In this document: positions 25,192-33,702 of the stretch, in pieces
How the letters are laid out: every line of letters starts with the position of its first letter
Position numbering within the stretch: position 1 is the stretch's first letter
NCBI RefSeq assembly: GCF_900176255.2
Contig: NZ_FXEG02000006.1
Span: 298,124 to 362,123 of the forward strand
Direction of reading: 5' to 3'
Origin: Mycobacterium ahvazicum
GTDB taxonomy: Bacteria > Actinomycetota > Actinomycetes > Mycobacteriales > Mycobacteriaceae
DNA: 64,000 bases
Program-made: the position numbers and the translations under genes
The notes under the pieces: generated by a model
Told to the model about the DNA's origin: nothing
Seen by the model: the letters and a program-made list of their open reading frames with translations, nothing else
Database searches by the model: none

Positions 25192-26613
25192 ATGACCACA
25201 TCAATCAACTACGGGGACAAAATCCCCAACAACGTCGATCTGTCCTCGGATCGTCGGCTGCAACGCGCGCTGGAGGGCTGGCAGCCGAAATTCCTGAACT
25301 GGTGGGGCGAGATGGGGCCTGCCCTAGAGACCCATGGTGTGTACTTGCGCACCGCGGTCGCCGTCGGCCGCGAAGGATGGGCGCACTTCGATCACGTCAA
25401 CGTTCCCGACTACCGGTGGGGCATCTTTTTGGCCGAACCCAAACCTGACCGGCGTATCGCGTTCGGTGAGAATAAGGGGCAACCGGTGTGGCAGCAGGTT
25501 CCCGGTGAGCATCGCGCCGACTTGCAGCGACTCATCGTGGTGCAAGGTGACACCGAACCCGCCTCGGTCGAGCAGCAGCGGCTGCTCGGCCTGACCGCTC
25601 CGTCGCTCTACGACCTGCGAAACCTGTTCCAGGTCAACGTCGAAGAAGGCCGCCACCTGTGGGCGATGGTGTATCTGCTGCACGCCTACTTCGGCAAAGA
25701 GGGCCGCGCGGAGGCCGAGGCCTTGCTGTACCGCAATTCCGGCAGCCCCGATTCGCCGCGCATTCTTGGCGCATTCAACGAGAAGACCGCCGACTGGCTG
25801 GCGTTTTACATGTTCACCTACTTCACCGACCGGGACGGGAAGTATCAGCTGGGCACGCTGAAAGAAAGCGCGTTTGATCCGCTGTCACGTACCTGCGAGT
25901 TCATGCTTAAAGAAGAAGCCCACCACATGTTCGTCGGCACCACCGGAGTCGACCGCGTGGTGACTCGCAGCGCGGAGCTGGTCCAGGACCACGACACCCT
26001 CGATATCGCGCCACACGGCGGTATCCCGCTAGAGATCCTGCAGAAATACATCAATTTCCACTACAGCGTGTCGCTGGACCTGTTCGGCAGCGAAACGTCC
26101 ACCAACGCCGCGAACTATTTCACGGCCGGCCTGAAGGGACGCTGGCAAGAAGAGCGTCGCAGCGACGACCACCAGCTGGTCAACGACAGCGCCTTATTGG
26201 ACATCCCTAACGCCGATGGCACGTGGAGCAAAGACGAGCTCTCAGCGCTGCTGGCGCTGAACCTCGACTTGCGCGGAGAGTACATCAGCGACTGCCAAAG
26301 CGGAATCAAACGGTGGAACAAAATCCTGTCCGACAAGGGCATCGATATGCAGTTCACACTTCCGCATGTCGGATTCAACCGAGCCGTCGGCGTCTACGCA
26401 GACCACCACATCAGCCCGACAGGGACCATCCTGGACGCGGCCGCCTGGAAGCAGGCTGAAAATAAGTGGCTGCCCACCGACGAGGATTTGACCTTCGTGC
26501 GATCGCTGATGCAGCCCGTCTACGAGCCGGGCAAGATCGCCAGCTGGGTCGCCCCACCCGTGCAAGGAATCAACGGCCAACCGTTCGCGTACGACTACGT
26601 GCACTTGGCCTGA
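25192..26613 (+). CDS. boxB: BoxB, benzoyl-CoA 2,3-epoxidase oxygenase component
   Basis: A 473-residue diiron oxygenase. All residues expected for the BoxB diiron site are present: Glu122, Glu152 and His155 (in VEEGRHLW), Asp213, Glu242 and His245 (in KEEAHHMF), offset by two from the ligand numbers I remember for the Azoarcus enzyme. It inserts one oxygen atom of O2 into benzoyl-CoA to give the 2,3-epoxide, using electrons from a reductase. The usual reductase BoxA is not encoded here; a separate FNR-like protein and a ferredoxin follow immediately. Start ATG 5 bp after the boxC stop. Confidence 0.95.
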   Translation: MTTSINYGDKIPNNVDLSSDRRLQRALEGWQPKFLNWWGEMGPALETHGVYLRTAVAVGREGWAHFDHVNVPDYRWGIFLAEPKPDRRIAFGENKGQPVWQQVPGEHRADLQRLIVVQGDTEPASVEQQRLLGLTAPSLYDLRNLFQVNVEEGRHLWAMVYLLHAYFGKEGRAEAEALLYRNSGSPDSPRILGAFNEKTADWLAFYMFTYFTDRDGKYQLGTLKESAFDPLSRTCEFMLKEEAHHMFVGTTGVDRVVTRSAELVQDHDTLDIAPHGGIPLEILQKYINFHYSVSLDLFGSETSTNAANYFTAGLKGRWQEERRSDDHQLVNDSALLDIPNADGTWSKDELSALLALNLDLRGEYISDCQSGIKRWNKILSDKGIDMQFTLPHVGFNRAVGVYADHHISPTGTILDAAAWKQAENKWLPTDEDLTFVRSLMQPVYEPGKIASWVAPPVQGINGQPFAYDYVHLA

Positions 26614-26701
26614 ACCACAGCAGGCCACCGGTCAGCGACTCGCCCGTCCACAGGCCAGCACGCGCACACCGTCTCAGCACCCATTGAGCAGGAGAGCAGA
26701 C

Positions 26702-27730
26702 ATGCCCACCGCAGAAGCGCTCCCGGCAGCCGATGTCGATACCCTGATCATCGGCGCCGGACCCGCCGGCTTGTTCGCCGCCTATTACGCGGGCTTTCGC
26801 GGCATGTCCGTGTCGGTGATGGACTCGCTGCCCGAGCCCGGCGGCCAGATCAGTGCGATGTATCCCGAAAAGCACATCCGCGACATCGCCGGCTTCCCGG
26901 CCATTCGTGGACGCGAACTCGTCGACCGGCTCCTCGAACAGGCAGCACCCTATGAACCGGCCTATCTGCTCGGCCAGTCAGCACACCAGCTGCAGCGCCA
27001 CGAAAATAATTCTGCCCCAGCGGTATTCACCGTCACCAGTTCAGCGGGCGTCACCGTGCATGCCCGATCGATCATCGTCACCGGCGGCATCGGGAAGTTC
27101 ACCCCACGTCCGCTGCCGGCCGCGCAGGCCTACACCGGCGAGGGCCTGGCCTACTTCGTGCGCCGCCTCGACGACTACGCCGACAGCGATGTGGTGATCG
27201 CCGGCGGCGGCGATAGCGCATTCGACTGGGCCCATGCGCTGGGCCCGATCGCCCGCTCGGTGACACTCGTGCACCGGCGCGACACCTTCCGCGCACACCC
27301 GGCGACAGTGGCGGCAGTCACCGCATCCGGGGTCGAGGTTTTCACCAACGCACAGATCCGAAAGATCCGCGGCAACAACGTGGTCCACGGTGTCGAGGTC
27401 GCCACCGATGACGGCACCGTCCATGAACTGAGCTGCCAGCGCATCGTTGCCGCCCTAGGCTTCACGGCCAACCTCGGCCCACTGCTGGAGTGGGGAATCG
27501 ACATCCGCAACCGGCGACACATCGTCGTTGACTCCACGATGCAGACCACCGTGGCAGGCATCTTCGCCGCCGGAGACATCAACGACTACGACGGCAAGGT
27601 GCGCCTGATCGCCGTCGGTTTCGGCGAGGCCGCCACCGCGGTCAACAACGCCGCGCACTACATCGATCCCAAACAGCCAGTGTTTCCAGGACATTCGACC
27701 GACACGGCGCCGACGGCAATACCCGCCTGA
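26702..27730 (+). CDS. Ferredoxin-NADP+ reductase, thioredoxin-reductase-like type; presumed BoxA substitute
   Basis: A 342-residue flavoprotein with two dinucleotide folds: FAD motif LIIGAGPAGLFAAYYAG, NADPH motif VVIAGGGDSAFDWA, and the C-terminal FAD motif GIFAAGDINDYDGKVRLI. It has the length of thioredoxin reductase, but the redox CxxC is absent, which identifies the TrxR-like (type 2) ferredoxin reductases. It is located between boxB and a ferredoxin gene. Known BoxA is one polypeptide with ferredoxin-like and FNR-like parts. Inference: this reductase and the next gene together deliver NADPH electrons to BoxB. ATG chosen for its AGGAG site. Confidence 0.9.
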   Translation: MPTAEALPAADVDTLIIGAGPAGLFAAYYAGFRGMSVSVMDSLPEPGGQISAMYPEKHIRDIAGFPAIRGRELVDRLLEQAAPYEPAYLLGQSAHQLQRHENNSAPAVFTVTSSAGVTVHARSIIVTGGIGKFTPRPLPAAQAYTGEGLAYFVRRLDDYADSDVVIAGGGDSAFDWAHALGPIARSVTLVHRRDTFRAHPATVAAVTASGVEVFTNAQIRKIRGNNVVHGVEVATDDGTVHELSCQRIVAALGFTANLGPLLEWGIDIRNRRHIVVDSTMQTTVAGIFAAGDINDYDGKVRLIAVGFGEAATAVNNAAHYIDPKQPVFPGHSTDTAPTAIPA

Positions 27731-27749
27731 AATAGGAAGGACACCACCG

Positions 27750-28091
27750 ATGCCCTACGTTATCGGCAAGTCGTGCATCGACGTGATGGATCGTTCCTGC
27801 ATCGAGGAATGCCCCGTCGACTGCATCTACGAAGGCGAGCGCAAGCTCTACATTAACCCGCTCGAATGCATTGATTGCGGAAACTGCGAACCCGTATGTC
27901 CCGTGCAAGCCATCAGCCAGGATCGACGCGTGCCCGAAGATCAGCAGCAATTCATCGGTGACGCACTGAGGTTCTTTATCGACCCCCTGCCGGGCCGAGA
28001 CGAAAACCTCGGTGCCCCAGGCGGATCGGTGACCACCGGACCGATCGGCGTCGACACCGAATTCGTGCAGGGCTATGCCAAGCCCGCCTGA
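27750..28091 (+). CDS. fdxA: Seven-iron ferredoxin (FdxA type)
   Basis: A 113-residue ferredoxin. Cysteines lie in CIDVMDRSCIEECPVDC (9, 17, 21, 25) and CIDCGNCEPVCP (40, 43, 46, 50), the mixed [3Fe-4S][4Fe-4S] pattern of actinobacterial FdxA; the long acidic C-terminal tail fits too. Such ferredoxins usually serve P450s or general redox. Its placement 19 bp after the reductase and within the box operon points to electron transfer to BoxB. Service to the P450s encoded in the window is an additional possibility. Confidence 0.92.
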   Translation: MPYVIGKSCIDVMDRSCIEECPVDCIYEGERKLYINPLECIDCGNCEPVCPVQAISQDRRVPEDQQQFIGDALRFFIDPLPGRDENLGAPGGSVTTGPIGVDTEFVQGYAKPA

Positions 28092-28095
28092 GCCG

Positions 28096-28938
28096 ATGAC
28101 ACTTATCGACGCGCACATGCACATTCCGCGGCTGTCGACAGTCAAGCCGGCGTGGGCGGACTGGGCAAATCGATTCGGCACACCGGGCTGGCGCGATATG
28201 TTCGACGGCGACGGCGATCCCATCCCGATGCGTATCGATGCCTTGCTCGACTTCGAGGGCGTCGACCGGGCGCTGTTGTTTTGTGAATACAGCCCGCGTG
28301 CGACCGGAATCCAAACCATCGACGACAATTTGGCCATCCGCGATCACAATCCGGATCGATTCCGGTTGGTCGCCAACGTCAACCCGCACCTTCATCATCC
28401 CATCGGGGAAGAACTCGAGCGCCAGCTCAACCTCGGGGCAGTGGCGCTCAAACTGCATCCGGTTCACGGTGCGTTCTTCCCAGCCGATCCCGAGGTGCGA
28501 CCCGTCTATCACATCTGCGCCGAACGAGGCATACCGGTGATCGTGCACTCTGGGGTATCCAGCTTCCCCGGGGCGCGTTCAAGTTGTGGCGATCCGCAGC
28601 TGCTACTCGACGTCATCGAGGACTTCCCAGAAATCAACTTTGTCTTCGCGCACGGTGGGCGCGGCTGGTGGTACGAAACCGCGGCGTTCCTGGCATTGGC
28701 CAAATCGAATGTGTGGCTGGATCTTTCAGGACTTCCGCCACGCAAGTTGCCCGACTACTACGCCCACTTCGACCTGGTTCGGCTGGCTGGCAAATGGATC
28801 TTCGGCACCGACTGGCCAGGCGTCCCCGGCATCAGAAAAAACGCCGCCGCACTGGCTCAGATCGGGCTGCCCGATGCCGTGCTGCAAGGCGTCTACGGTG
28901 GCAACGCCGCGAAAGTTTTCGCCGGTCTGGACATCTAA
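28096..28938 (+). CDS. Amidohydrolase family protein (COG2159/TIM-barrel metal hydrolase)
   Basis: A 280-residue TIM-barrel metallohydrolase with the metal motif DAHMH at the N-terminus, VALKLHP, VIVHSG, FAHGG and GTDWPG in order, as in the ACMSD/4-oxalomesaconate-hydratase-like branch. These enzymes decarboxylate or hydrate ring-derived acids or hydrolyse lactones. No such step belongs to the textbook box pathway, yet the gene lies in the operon four bases after the ferredoxin stop. It may deal with a by-product, for instance a lactonised or substituted ring-opening product. Function unassigned. Confidence 0.82.
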   Translation: MTLIDAHMHIPRLSTVKPAWADWANRFGTPGWRDMFDGDGDPIPMRIDALLDFEGVDRALLFCEYSPRATGIQTIDDNLAIRDHNPDRFRLVANVNPHLHHPIGEELERQLNLGAVALKLHPVHGAFFPADPEVRPVYHICAERGIPVIVHSGVSSFPGARSSCGDPQLLLDVIEDFPEINFVFAHGGRGWWYETAAFLALAKSNVWLDLSGLPPRKLPDYYAHFDLVRLAGKWIFGTDWPGVPGIRKNAAALAQIGLPDAVLQGVYGGNAAKVFAGLDI

Positions 28939-28972
28939 CCAAACTCGCGGAACAAGAAAGGCGCAATCACTC

Positions 28973-29812
28973 ATGGTCCAGACAATCGGCGTCATCGGCG
29001 CCGGAACGATGGGTATCGGCATCGCATACGTGTTCGCGGCTAGCGGCAGCCACGTCACTATTGTGGAGCCCGATCCCGAGCGGGCACAGGGAGCCCGTAC
29101 CGCACTCATCGACCAAGCTGCAGCCGCACACGCGCGCGGAAAACTCAACCTCGCCGCCCGGGAAGCCTTAGGTGAACGCCTACGCTTTGTTCTCACGATC
29201 GCCGAGCTTCCCGACGCACTGGATCTCGCGGTCGAGGCCGTCCCCGAACGCGTCGATCTTAAACGACTCGTCCTCGCCGAGGCCGAAAAACACCGACCAG
29301 CGCTGCTGGCCACCAACACCAGCGGCATCACCATCGGCGAGTTAGCTGGCGCCCTAAACCACCCCCAATACTTCCTCGGACTGCACTTCTTCAATCCCGT
29401 CTGGTCGATGCCACTCGTCGAGATCGTGCGCGGCCGCCACACCCACGACACGACCGTGACCGCCGCCGAGAAGGCCGTGACACAGATCGGCAAAGAGCGC
29501 ATCGTCGTGGCCGACACGCCCGGCTTCGCCACCAGTCGCCTAGGCGTCGCGATCGGGCTCGAAGCCATGCGCATGTTCGAAGACGGCGTCGCGAGCGCCG
29601 AAGACATCGACCGCGCAATGGAACTGGGCTACCGGCATCCGATGGGGCCAATAAAGCTCACCGACCTGGTCGGCCTCGATGTGCGGCTCGACATCGCCAC
29701 CAATCTGGCCGACGCCTATGGCCCACGGTTCGATCCGCCCCAGATTCTGCGCGACAAAGTCGCCGCCGGCGAGCTCGGTCGCAAAACCGGCCGCGGGTTC
29801 TACAACTGGTGA
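28973..29812 (+). CDS. 3-hydroxyacyl-CoA dehydrogenase
   Basis: A 279-residue protein with the NAD motif GVIGAGTMGIGIAYVFA, the substrate/catalytic segment LGLHFFNPVWSMPLVEIV (catalytic His) and the dimerisation domain ending LGRKTGRGFYNW. It belongs to the 3-hydroxybutyryl-CoA dehydrogenase (PaaH/Hbd) group. In the box pathway the 2,3-didehydroadipyl-CoA formed after the BoxD step is hydrated and then oxidised to beta-ketoadipyl-CoA, which this enzyme can do. It could also oxidise the 3-hydroxy-3-arylpropanoyl-CoA from phenylpropanoid degradation. The open frame extends far upstream, but homology starts at this ATG. Confidence 0.92.
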   Translation: MVQTIGVIGAGTMGIGIAYVFAASGSHVTIVEPDPERAQGARTALIDQAAAAHARGKLNLAAREALGERLRFVLTIAELPDALDLAVEAVPERVDLKRLVLAEAEKHRPALLATNTSGITIGELAGALNHPQYFLGLHFFNPVWSMPLVEIVRGRHTHDTTVTAAEKAVTQIGKERIVVADTPGFATSRLGVAIGLEAMRMFEDGVASAEDIDRAMELGYRHPMGPIKLTDLVGLDVRLDIATNLADAYGPRFDPPQILRDKVAAGELGRKTGRGFYNW

Positions 29813-29894
29813 GCGCGCACCGACGTGGCGCGCAACGCAGACAACGCCGTATCGACTGATAGCCCCGCAAATCCCCGCGAAGACAAGGAGTCCC

Positions 29895-31457
29895 ATGAGC
29901 ACGCCGCTGCAAAGCTTCCTCCTCGGTCGCTGGCACACCCCCGGTGACGACGGCCGCCCCCTATACGACCCCACCACCGGCGCCGAGATCGCCCGCATCG
30001 CCACCGAGCCGCTGGGCGGTGGGGACACTCTCGACTACGCGCGCACCGTCGGCGCGCCCGCGCTGAGCAAGCTCGACTTCACCACCCGGGCGGCGATCCT
30101 CAAAGACCTCGGCAAGTACCTCAGCAAGCACGCCGAAGAGTTCTATGCCCTGTCAACCAGAACCGGTGCAACGAAACGTGATTCGGCGGTCGACATCGAT
30201 GGCGGCATCGCAGTACTCTTCGTCTACGCCAGCAAGTCCAACCGGGAGCTGCCCCCTGCCGGTCCACTGCTCGACGGCGACACCGAATGGATAGGCAAGT
30301 CTAAAACATTTGGAGTACAACATATTTACACCCCGCTCCCGGGGGCGGCGGTGCAGATCAACGCCTTCAACTTCCCGGTGTGGGGCATGCTGGAAAAGTT
30401 CGCTCCCGCATTCATAGCCGGGGTTCCCAGTGTCGTCAAGCCTGCCTCCCAAACCGCGTATCTCACCGAGCTCGTCGTGCGACGCATCGTCGAATCCAAC
30501 CTGCTCCCCGAGGGGGCGCTGCAACTCGTCTGCGCGCCCCCGGGTGATCTGATTGACCATCTGAGCGGACAGGACCTGCTTTCAGTCACGGGCTCAGCCG
30601 CCACCGCCGCCACGCTGCGCGCCCATCCGGCGGTGGTGCGCAACGCCGTGCGTTTCAACGCCGAAGCCGACTCACTGAACTGCTCCATCCTGGGCCACGA
30701 CGCGGTACCCGCCGCACCCGAGTTCGACCTCTACATCGAGCAACTCGTCACAGAAATGACGGTGAAAGCCGGCCAAAAATGCACCGCCATCCGCCGTGCG
30801 CTGGTCCCGCACCGTCTGCTTGAGCCCGTCACCGAGGCGCTGCGCGAACGCCTAGCAACCGTCCGTGTCGGCAACCCCGCCCGCGACGATGTCGACATGG
30901 GCCCAGTGGTCAGCCAGGCGCAGCGCGACGACGTTCGGCGCGCAGTCAGCACCCTGGCTGACGAATGTGAACTCGTCCACGGCCTTCCCGGCATCGTCGA
31001 TGTAGTCGATGCCGACGCCGAGCGCGGCGCGTTTGTCTCGCCGCTGCTGCTGCGCTGCACCGACCCGGATGCGCGCGCACCCCACGAGGTCGAGGCCTTT
31101 GGTCCCGTCACCACCCTCATCCCGTATGGCACGACTGCGCACGCGATCGAACTGGCCGCCCGCGGTGCGGGCAGCCTAGCCGGATCACTGGTCAGCCACG
31201 ACCTCAACTTCGTCCGCGACGTCGCGCTTGGCGTAGCACCATGGCACGGTCGGCTGCTGGTGCTCAACCGCGACGACGCCGCCGAATCCACCGGCCACGG
31301 GTCGCCGCTGCCGCACACCGTGCACGGCGGTCCGGGCCGCGCCGGCGGCGGCGAGGAGCTGGGCGGCATCCGCGCCGTGCTGCATCATATGCAGCGCACC
31401 GCGATTCAGGGGCCGCCAGCATTGCTGGACCGTCTAACCCCCGACCCAGCGCCATGA
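29895..31457 (+). CDS. boxD: BoxD-type 3,4-dehydroadipyl-CoA semialdehyde dehydrogenase
   Basis: A 520-residue aldehyde dehydrogenase resembling the N-terminal part of PaaZ and BoxD. It has VQINAFNFPVWGMLEKFAPA, then SVVKPASQTAYLT, LLSVTGSAATAATL, the catalytic cysteine in AGQKCTAIRRA and HEVEAFGPVTTLIPY. It oxidises the acyclic CoA semialdehyde released by BoxC to 3,4-dehydroadipyl-CoA with NADP+. The PaaZ hydratase domain is absent, as expected for BoxD. Strong AGGAG site. Its place in the operon after the hydroxyacyl-CoA dehydrogenase gene supports the assignment. Confidence 0.9.
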   Translation: MSTPLQSFLLGRWHTPGDDGRPLYDPTTGAEIARIATEPLGGGDTLDYARTVGAPALSKLDFTTRAAILKDLGKYLSKHAEEFYALSTRTGATKRDSAVDIDGGIAVLFVYASKSNRELPPAGPLLDGDTEWIGKSKTFGVQHIYTPLPGAAVQINAFNFPVWGMLEKFAPAFIAGVPSVVKPASQTAYLTELVVRRIVESNLLPEGALQLVCAPPGDLIDHLSGQDLLSVTGSAATAATLRAHPAVVRNAVRFNAEADSLNCSILGHDAVPAAPEFDLYIEQLVTEMTVKAGQKCTAIRRALVPHRLLEPVTEALRERLATVRVGNPARDDVDMGPVVSQAQRDDVRRAVSTLADECELVHGLPGIVDVVDADAERGAFVSPLLLRCTDPDARAPHEVEAFGPVTTLIPYGTTAHAIELAARGAGSLAGSLVSHDLNFVRDVALGVAPWHGRLLVLNRDDAAESTGHGSPLPHTVHGGPGRAGGGEELGGIRAVLHHMQRTAIQGPPALLDRLTPDPAP

Positions 31458-31544
31458 CGCGAAGCGGTTACTCGGTTGTGATTTGGATGTTTGGCCGGCA
31501 ACTGGCAACGATTTCGATCTCCCGAGGAGGGAAACTCCACTGCA

Positions 31545-32579
31545 ATGACATCGAGCGCAGGCGAAAACCTCACGCAGACAACGGCATCAATTCAACTCGG
31601 CGACGGGCTGGAAGTCTCGTCCATCGGTGTCGGCACGATGGGTCTGTCTCCCGGAGTCTATGGCGACGCCACCGCTGACGACGCGTTACGGCTAATCCGG
31701 TCGGCGATCGATCGTGGGGCGACCTTCATCGACACCGCGGACGCCTACGGTCGCGGCGAGGGGGAGCGGCTAGTCGGGCGTGCGGTAGCTGGTCAACGAG
31801 AGCGAGTCACGCTGGCAACCAAGTTTGGCTATGTGGCTCCCCAGCAGGGGCGGCCGGTTGACGTCGGCTACCGGATGAAGCTGTTTGTCGACGCCAGTCC
31901 GCGGCATGTGGCGGCGGCGATCGATGCCAGCCTGCGCCGACTTGCAGTCGATCACGTCGACCTTTGTTACCGGCACTTTCCCGACCCCGCAGTGCCCGTT
32001 GAGGAGACAGTGGGCGCAATGGCTCAACAAGTGACCGCCGGCAAAGTGCGCCACCTCGGATTGAGCAACGTCACCGCAGAGCAGCTGCGTCGCGCACACA
32101 CCGTGCACCCCATCGCCGCGGTGCACTGCGAATACTCGCTGTGGAACCGCAGCCCAGAACGCGACCTCGTCCAGGCCTGCCGCGACACCAGGACCGGCAC
32201 CGTCGCATGGGGCCCCCTCGGATCTAGGTTCCTCACCGACACAGGGTTTCTCGACGGCCAGATCACCGTGGTACCGACGACCGATTTTCGCTCCCGCAAC
32301 GACCGCTTCAATGCAGACAACCTTGGCCGCAACGCGCAGCGATTCGCTGCGCTCGCCGAACTAGCGCAGTCGGTGGGCTGCTCGAGCGCTCAGCTCGCTT
32401 TGGCATGGCTGATCCAGCGCGGCTGGGTGCCCATCCCCGGCACTCGTAATCTCGATCACCTGACCGAGAACCTGGTCGCGGCTCGCATCGCTGTCCCCGA
32501 ACGCATCACGACGATCATCGACGAACGCTTCGGGCCCAATTCGGCAGTTGGGGCACCGTTTCATGAACCGTCGCCATAG
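31545..32579 (+). CDS. Aldo/keto reductase
   Basis: A 344-residue AKR barrel with the catalytic tetrad visible: Asp and Tyr in FIDTADAYGRGEGERLVG, Lys in ATKFGY, and His in CYRHFPDP. NADPH-binding residues follow in the C-terminal IPGTRNLDHLTENL. It is not part of the known box route and may reduce aromatic aldehydes or an alternative semialdehyde product. A different upstream ATG exists, but this one starts directly before the conserved region; the AGGAGG sequence is somewhat far (about 14 bases). Confidence 0.88.
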   Translation: MTSSAGENLTQTTASIQLGDGLEVSSIGVGTMGLSPGVYGDATADDALRLIRSAIDRGATFIDTADAYGRGEGERLVGRAVAGQRERVTLATKFGYVAPQQGRPVDVGYRMKLFVDASPRHVAAAIDASLRRLAVDHVDLCYRHFPDPAVPVEETVGAMAQQVTAGKVRHLGLSNVTAEQLRRAHTVHPIAAVHCEYSLWNRSPERDLVQACRDTRTGTVAWGPLGSRFLTDTGFLDGQITVVPTTDFRSRNDRFNADNLGRNAQRFAALAELAQSVGCSSAQLALAWLIQRGWVPIPGTRNLDHLTENLVAARIAVPERITTIIDERFGPNSAVGAPFHEPSP

Positions 32580-32612
32580 GACCCCAACCACCCCGACGCC
32601 AGGAGGCAAAGT

Positions 32613-33386
32613 ATGAACTCACCCGTGCACTATCAACTCGACGGCGCCATCGCGACCATCACGTTGGACCGGGCCGCCGACCGCAATGCCGTCGACCTCG
32701 CGGTGTGCGATGCCATGTATGCCGCACTAGAGCAATTTGAAGCCGAACCGCGGGCGCGGGTCGCCATCTTGACCGGCACCGGCCCCGTCTTCTGTGCCGG
32801 CGCTGACCTGAAGGCATTCACCACTGGTGATGGCCCGAAGATCGCCGCACACCGAGGCGGATTCGGCGGCTTTGTCCGCTATCGCCGCTCCAAGCCGGTA
32901 ATCGCGGCGATCAATGGACACGCGCTGGCGGGCGGTCTGGAGTTAGTCCTAGCCTGTGAGCTGGCAGTGGCATCGAACCGCGCCCTGTTCGGCCTCCCCG
33001 AGGTGACAGTGGGACTCATGGCTGGAGGCGGCGGAGCGATCCGGCTGCCAACCGAGCTACCGCCCAAGATCGCGTTCCGAATGCTGTTGACCGGCAAGCC
33101 GATCAACGCCACAGATGCACTTCAGTACGGTCTGATCAATCAAATGGTCGATCCCGACGAGGTGCTGCCGTCAGCACTAGAACTGGCCAACGAGATCGCC
33201 GCCGCCGCGCCGCTGGCCGTGGCCGCATCACTACGGGTTGCACGCATCGCGCTCGCATTGCGCGACGAAGCCAATGCCTGGTCCATCAGCGACGACAAGA
33301 TGGAAGCCATCTTTGACACCGAGGATGCCCGGGAGGGCATGCGTGCATTCGTGGACAAACGCCCACCGCAGTGGGGATCGGGGTAA
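32613..33386 (+). CDS. Enoyl-CoA hydratase/isomerase family protein
   Basis: A 257-residue crotonase. Oxyanion-hole segments are FCAGADLKAFT and AINGHALAGGLELVLACE; the catalytic glutamate is in ALFGLPEVTVG. It is the last gene of the box operon. Likely role: isomerisation or hydration of dehydroadipyl-CoA before oxidation by the hydroxyacyl-CoA dehydrogenase. Start supported by AGGAGG. Confidence 0.9.
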   Translation: MNSPVHYQLDGAIATITLDRAADRNAVDLAVCDAMYAALEQFEAEPRARVAILTGTGPVFCAGADLKAFTTGDGPKIAAHRGGFGGFVRYRRSKPVIAAINGHALAGGLELVLACELAVASNRALFGLPEVTVGLMAGGGGAIRLPTELPPKIAFRMLLTGKPINATDALQYGLINQMVDPDEVLPSALELANEIAAAAPLAVAASLRVARIALALRDEANAWSISDDKMEAIFDTEDAREGMRAFVDKRPPQWGSG

Positions 33387-33702
33387 GGCAGGCCATGTTG
33401 GTGTCTCGCAATACATCCGGATGCCATCGCGCCAACCGGACGTTTAACCCAAACCATTGTACTACAAAACCCTGGCGACCTACAATTAGATGTAGCAAAT
33501 TGTCGGGTGCCAGTGAGACAGGAAGGGCTTGTGACAGCCGTAGGGGTTTTCGGTGCGCGGCCCGGGCATCCAAGCCCAGAGCGGCCAGGCAAGGTCGGTT
33601 GACTCAGATGTCCGTACGGCGGGTAGAGGGGTCGCAGAGACACATTGACCCACATCCAGAACTCACCGTGATCACCCGCACTGACCATCTGAGGGTTTCT
33701 TG
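33387..33702. promoter_or_regulatory. Promoter region of the benzoate-CoA ligase gene
   Basis: A 316-bp gap with a locally AT-rich patch around 33441-33505. It holds the palindrome TTGTACTACAA and the segment AGATGTAGCAAATTGTCG, which resembles 23401-23419 in front of boxC. No gene is evident. Confidence 0.45.
33457..33467. promoter_or_regulatory. Palindrome TTGTA-C-TACAA
   Basis: An 11-bp odd palindrome about 235 bp before the benzoate-CoA ligase start. Together with the boxC upstream palindrome it is a candidate operator for the aromatic-CoA regulator of block B; weak evidence. Confidence 0.3.
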
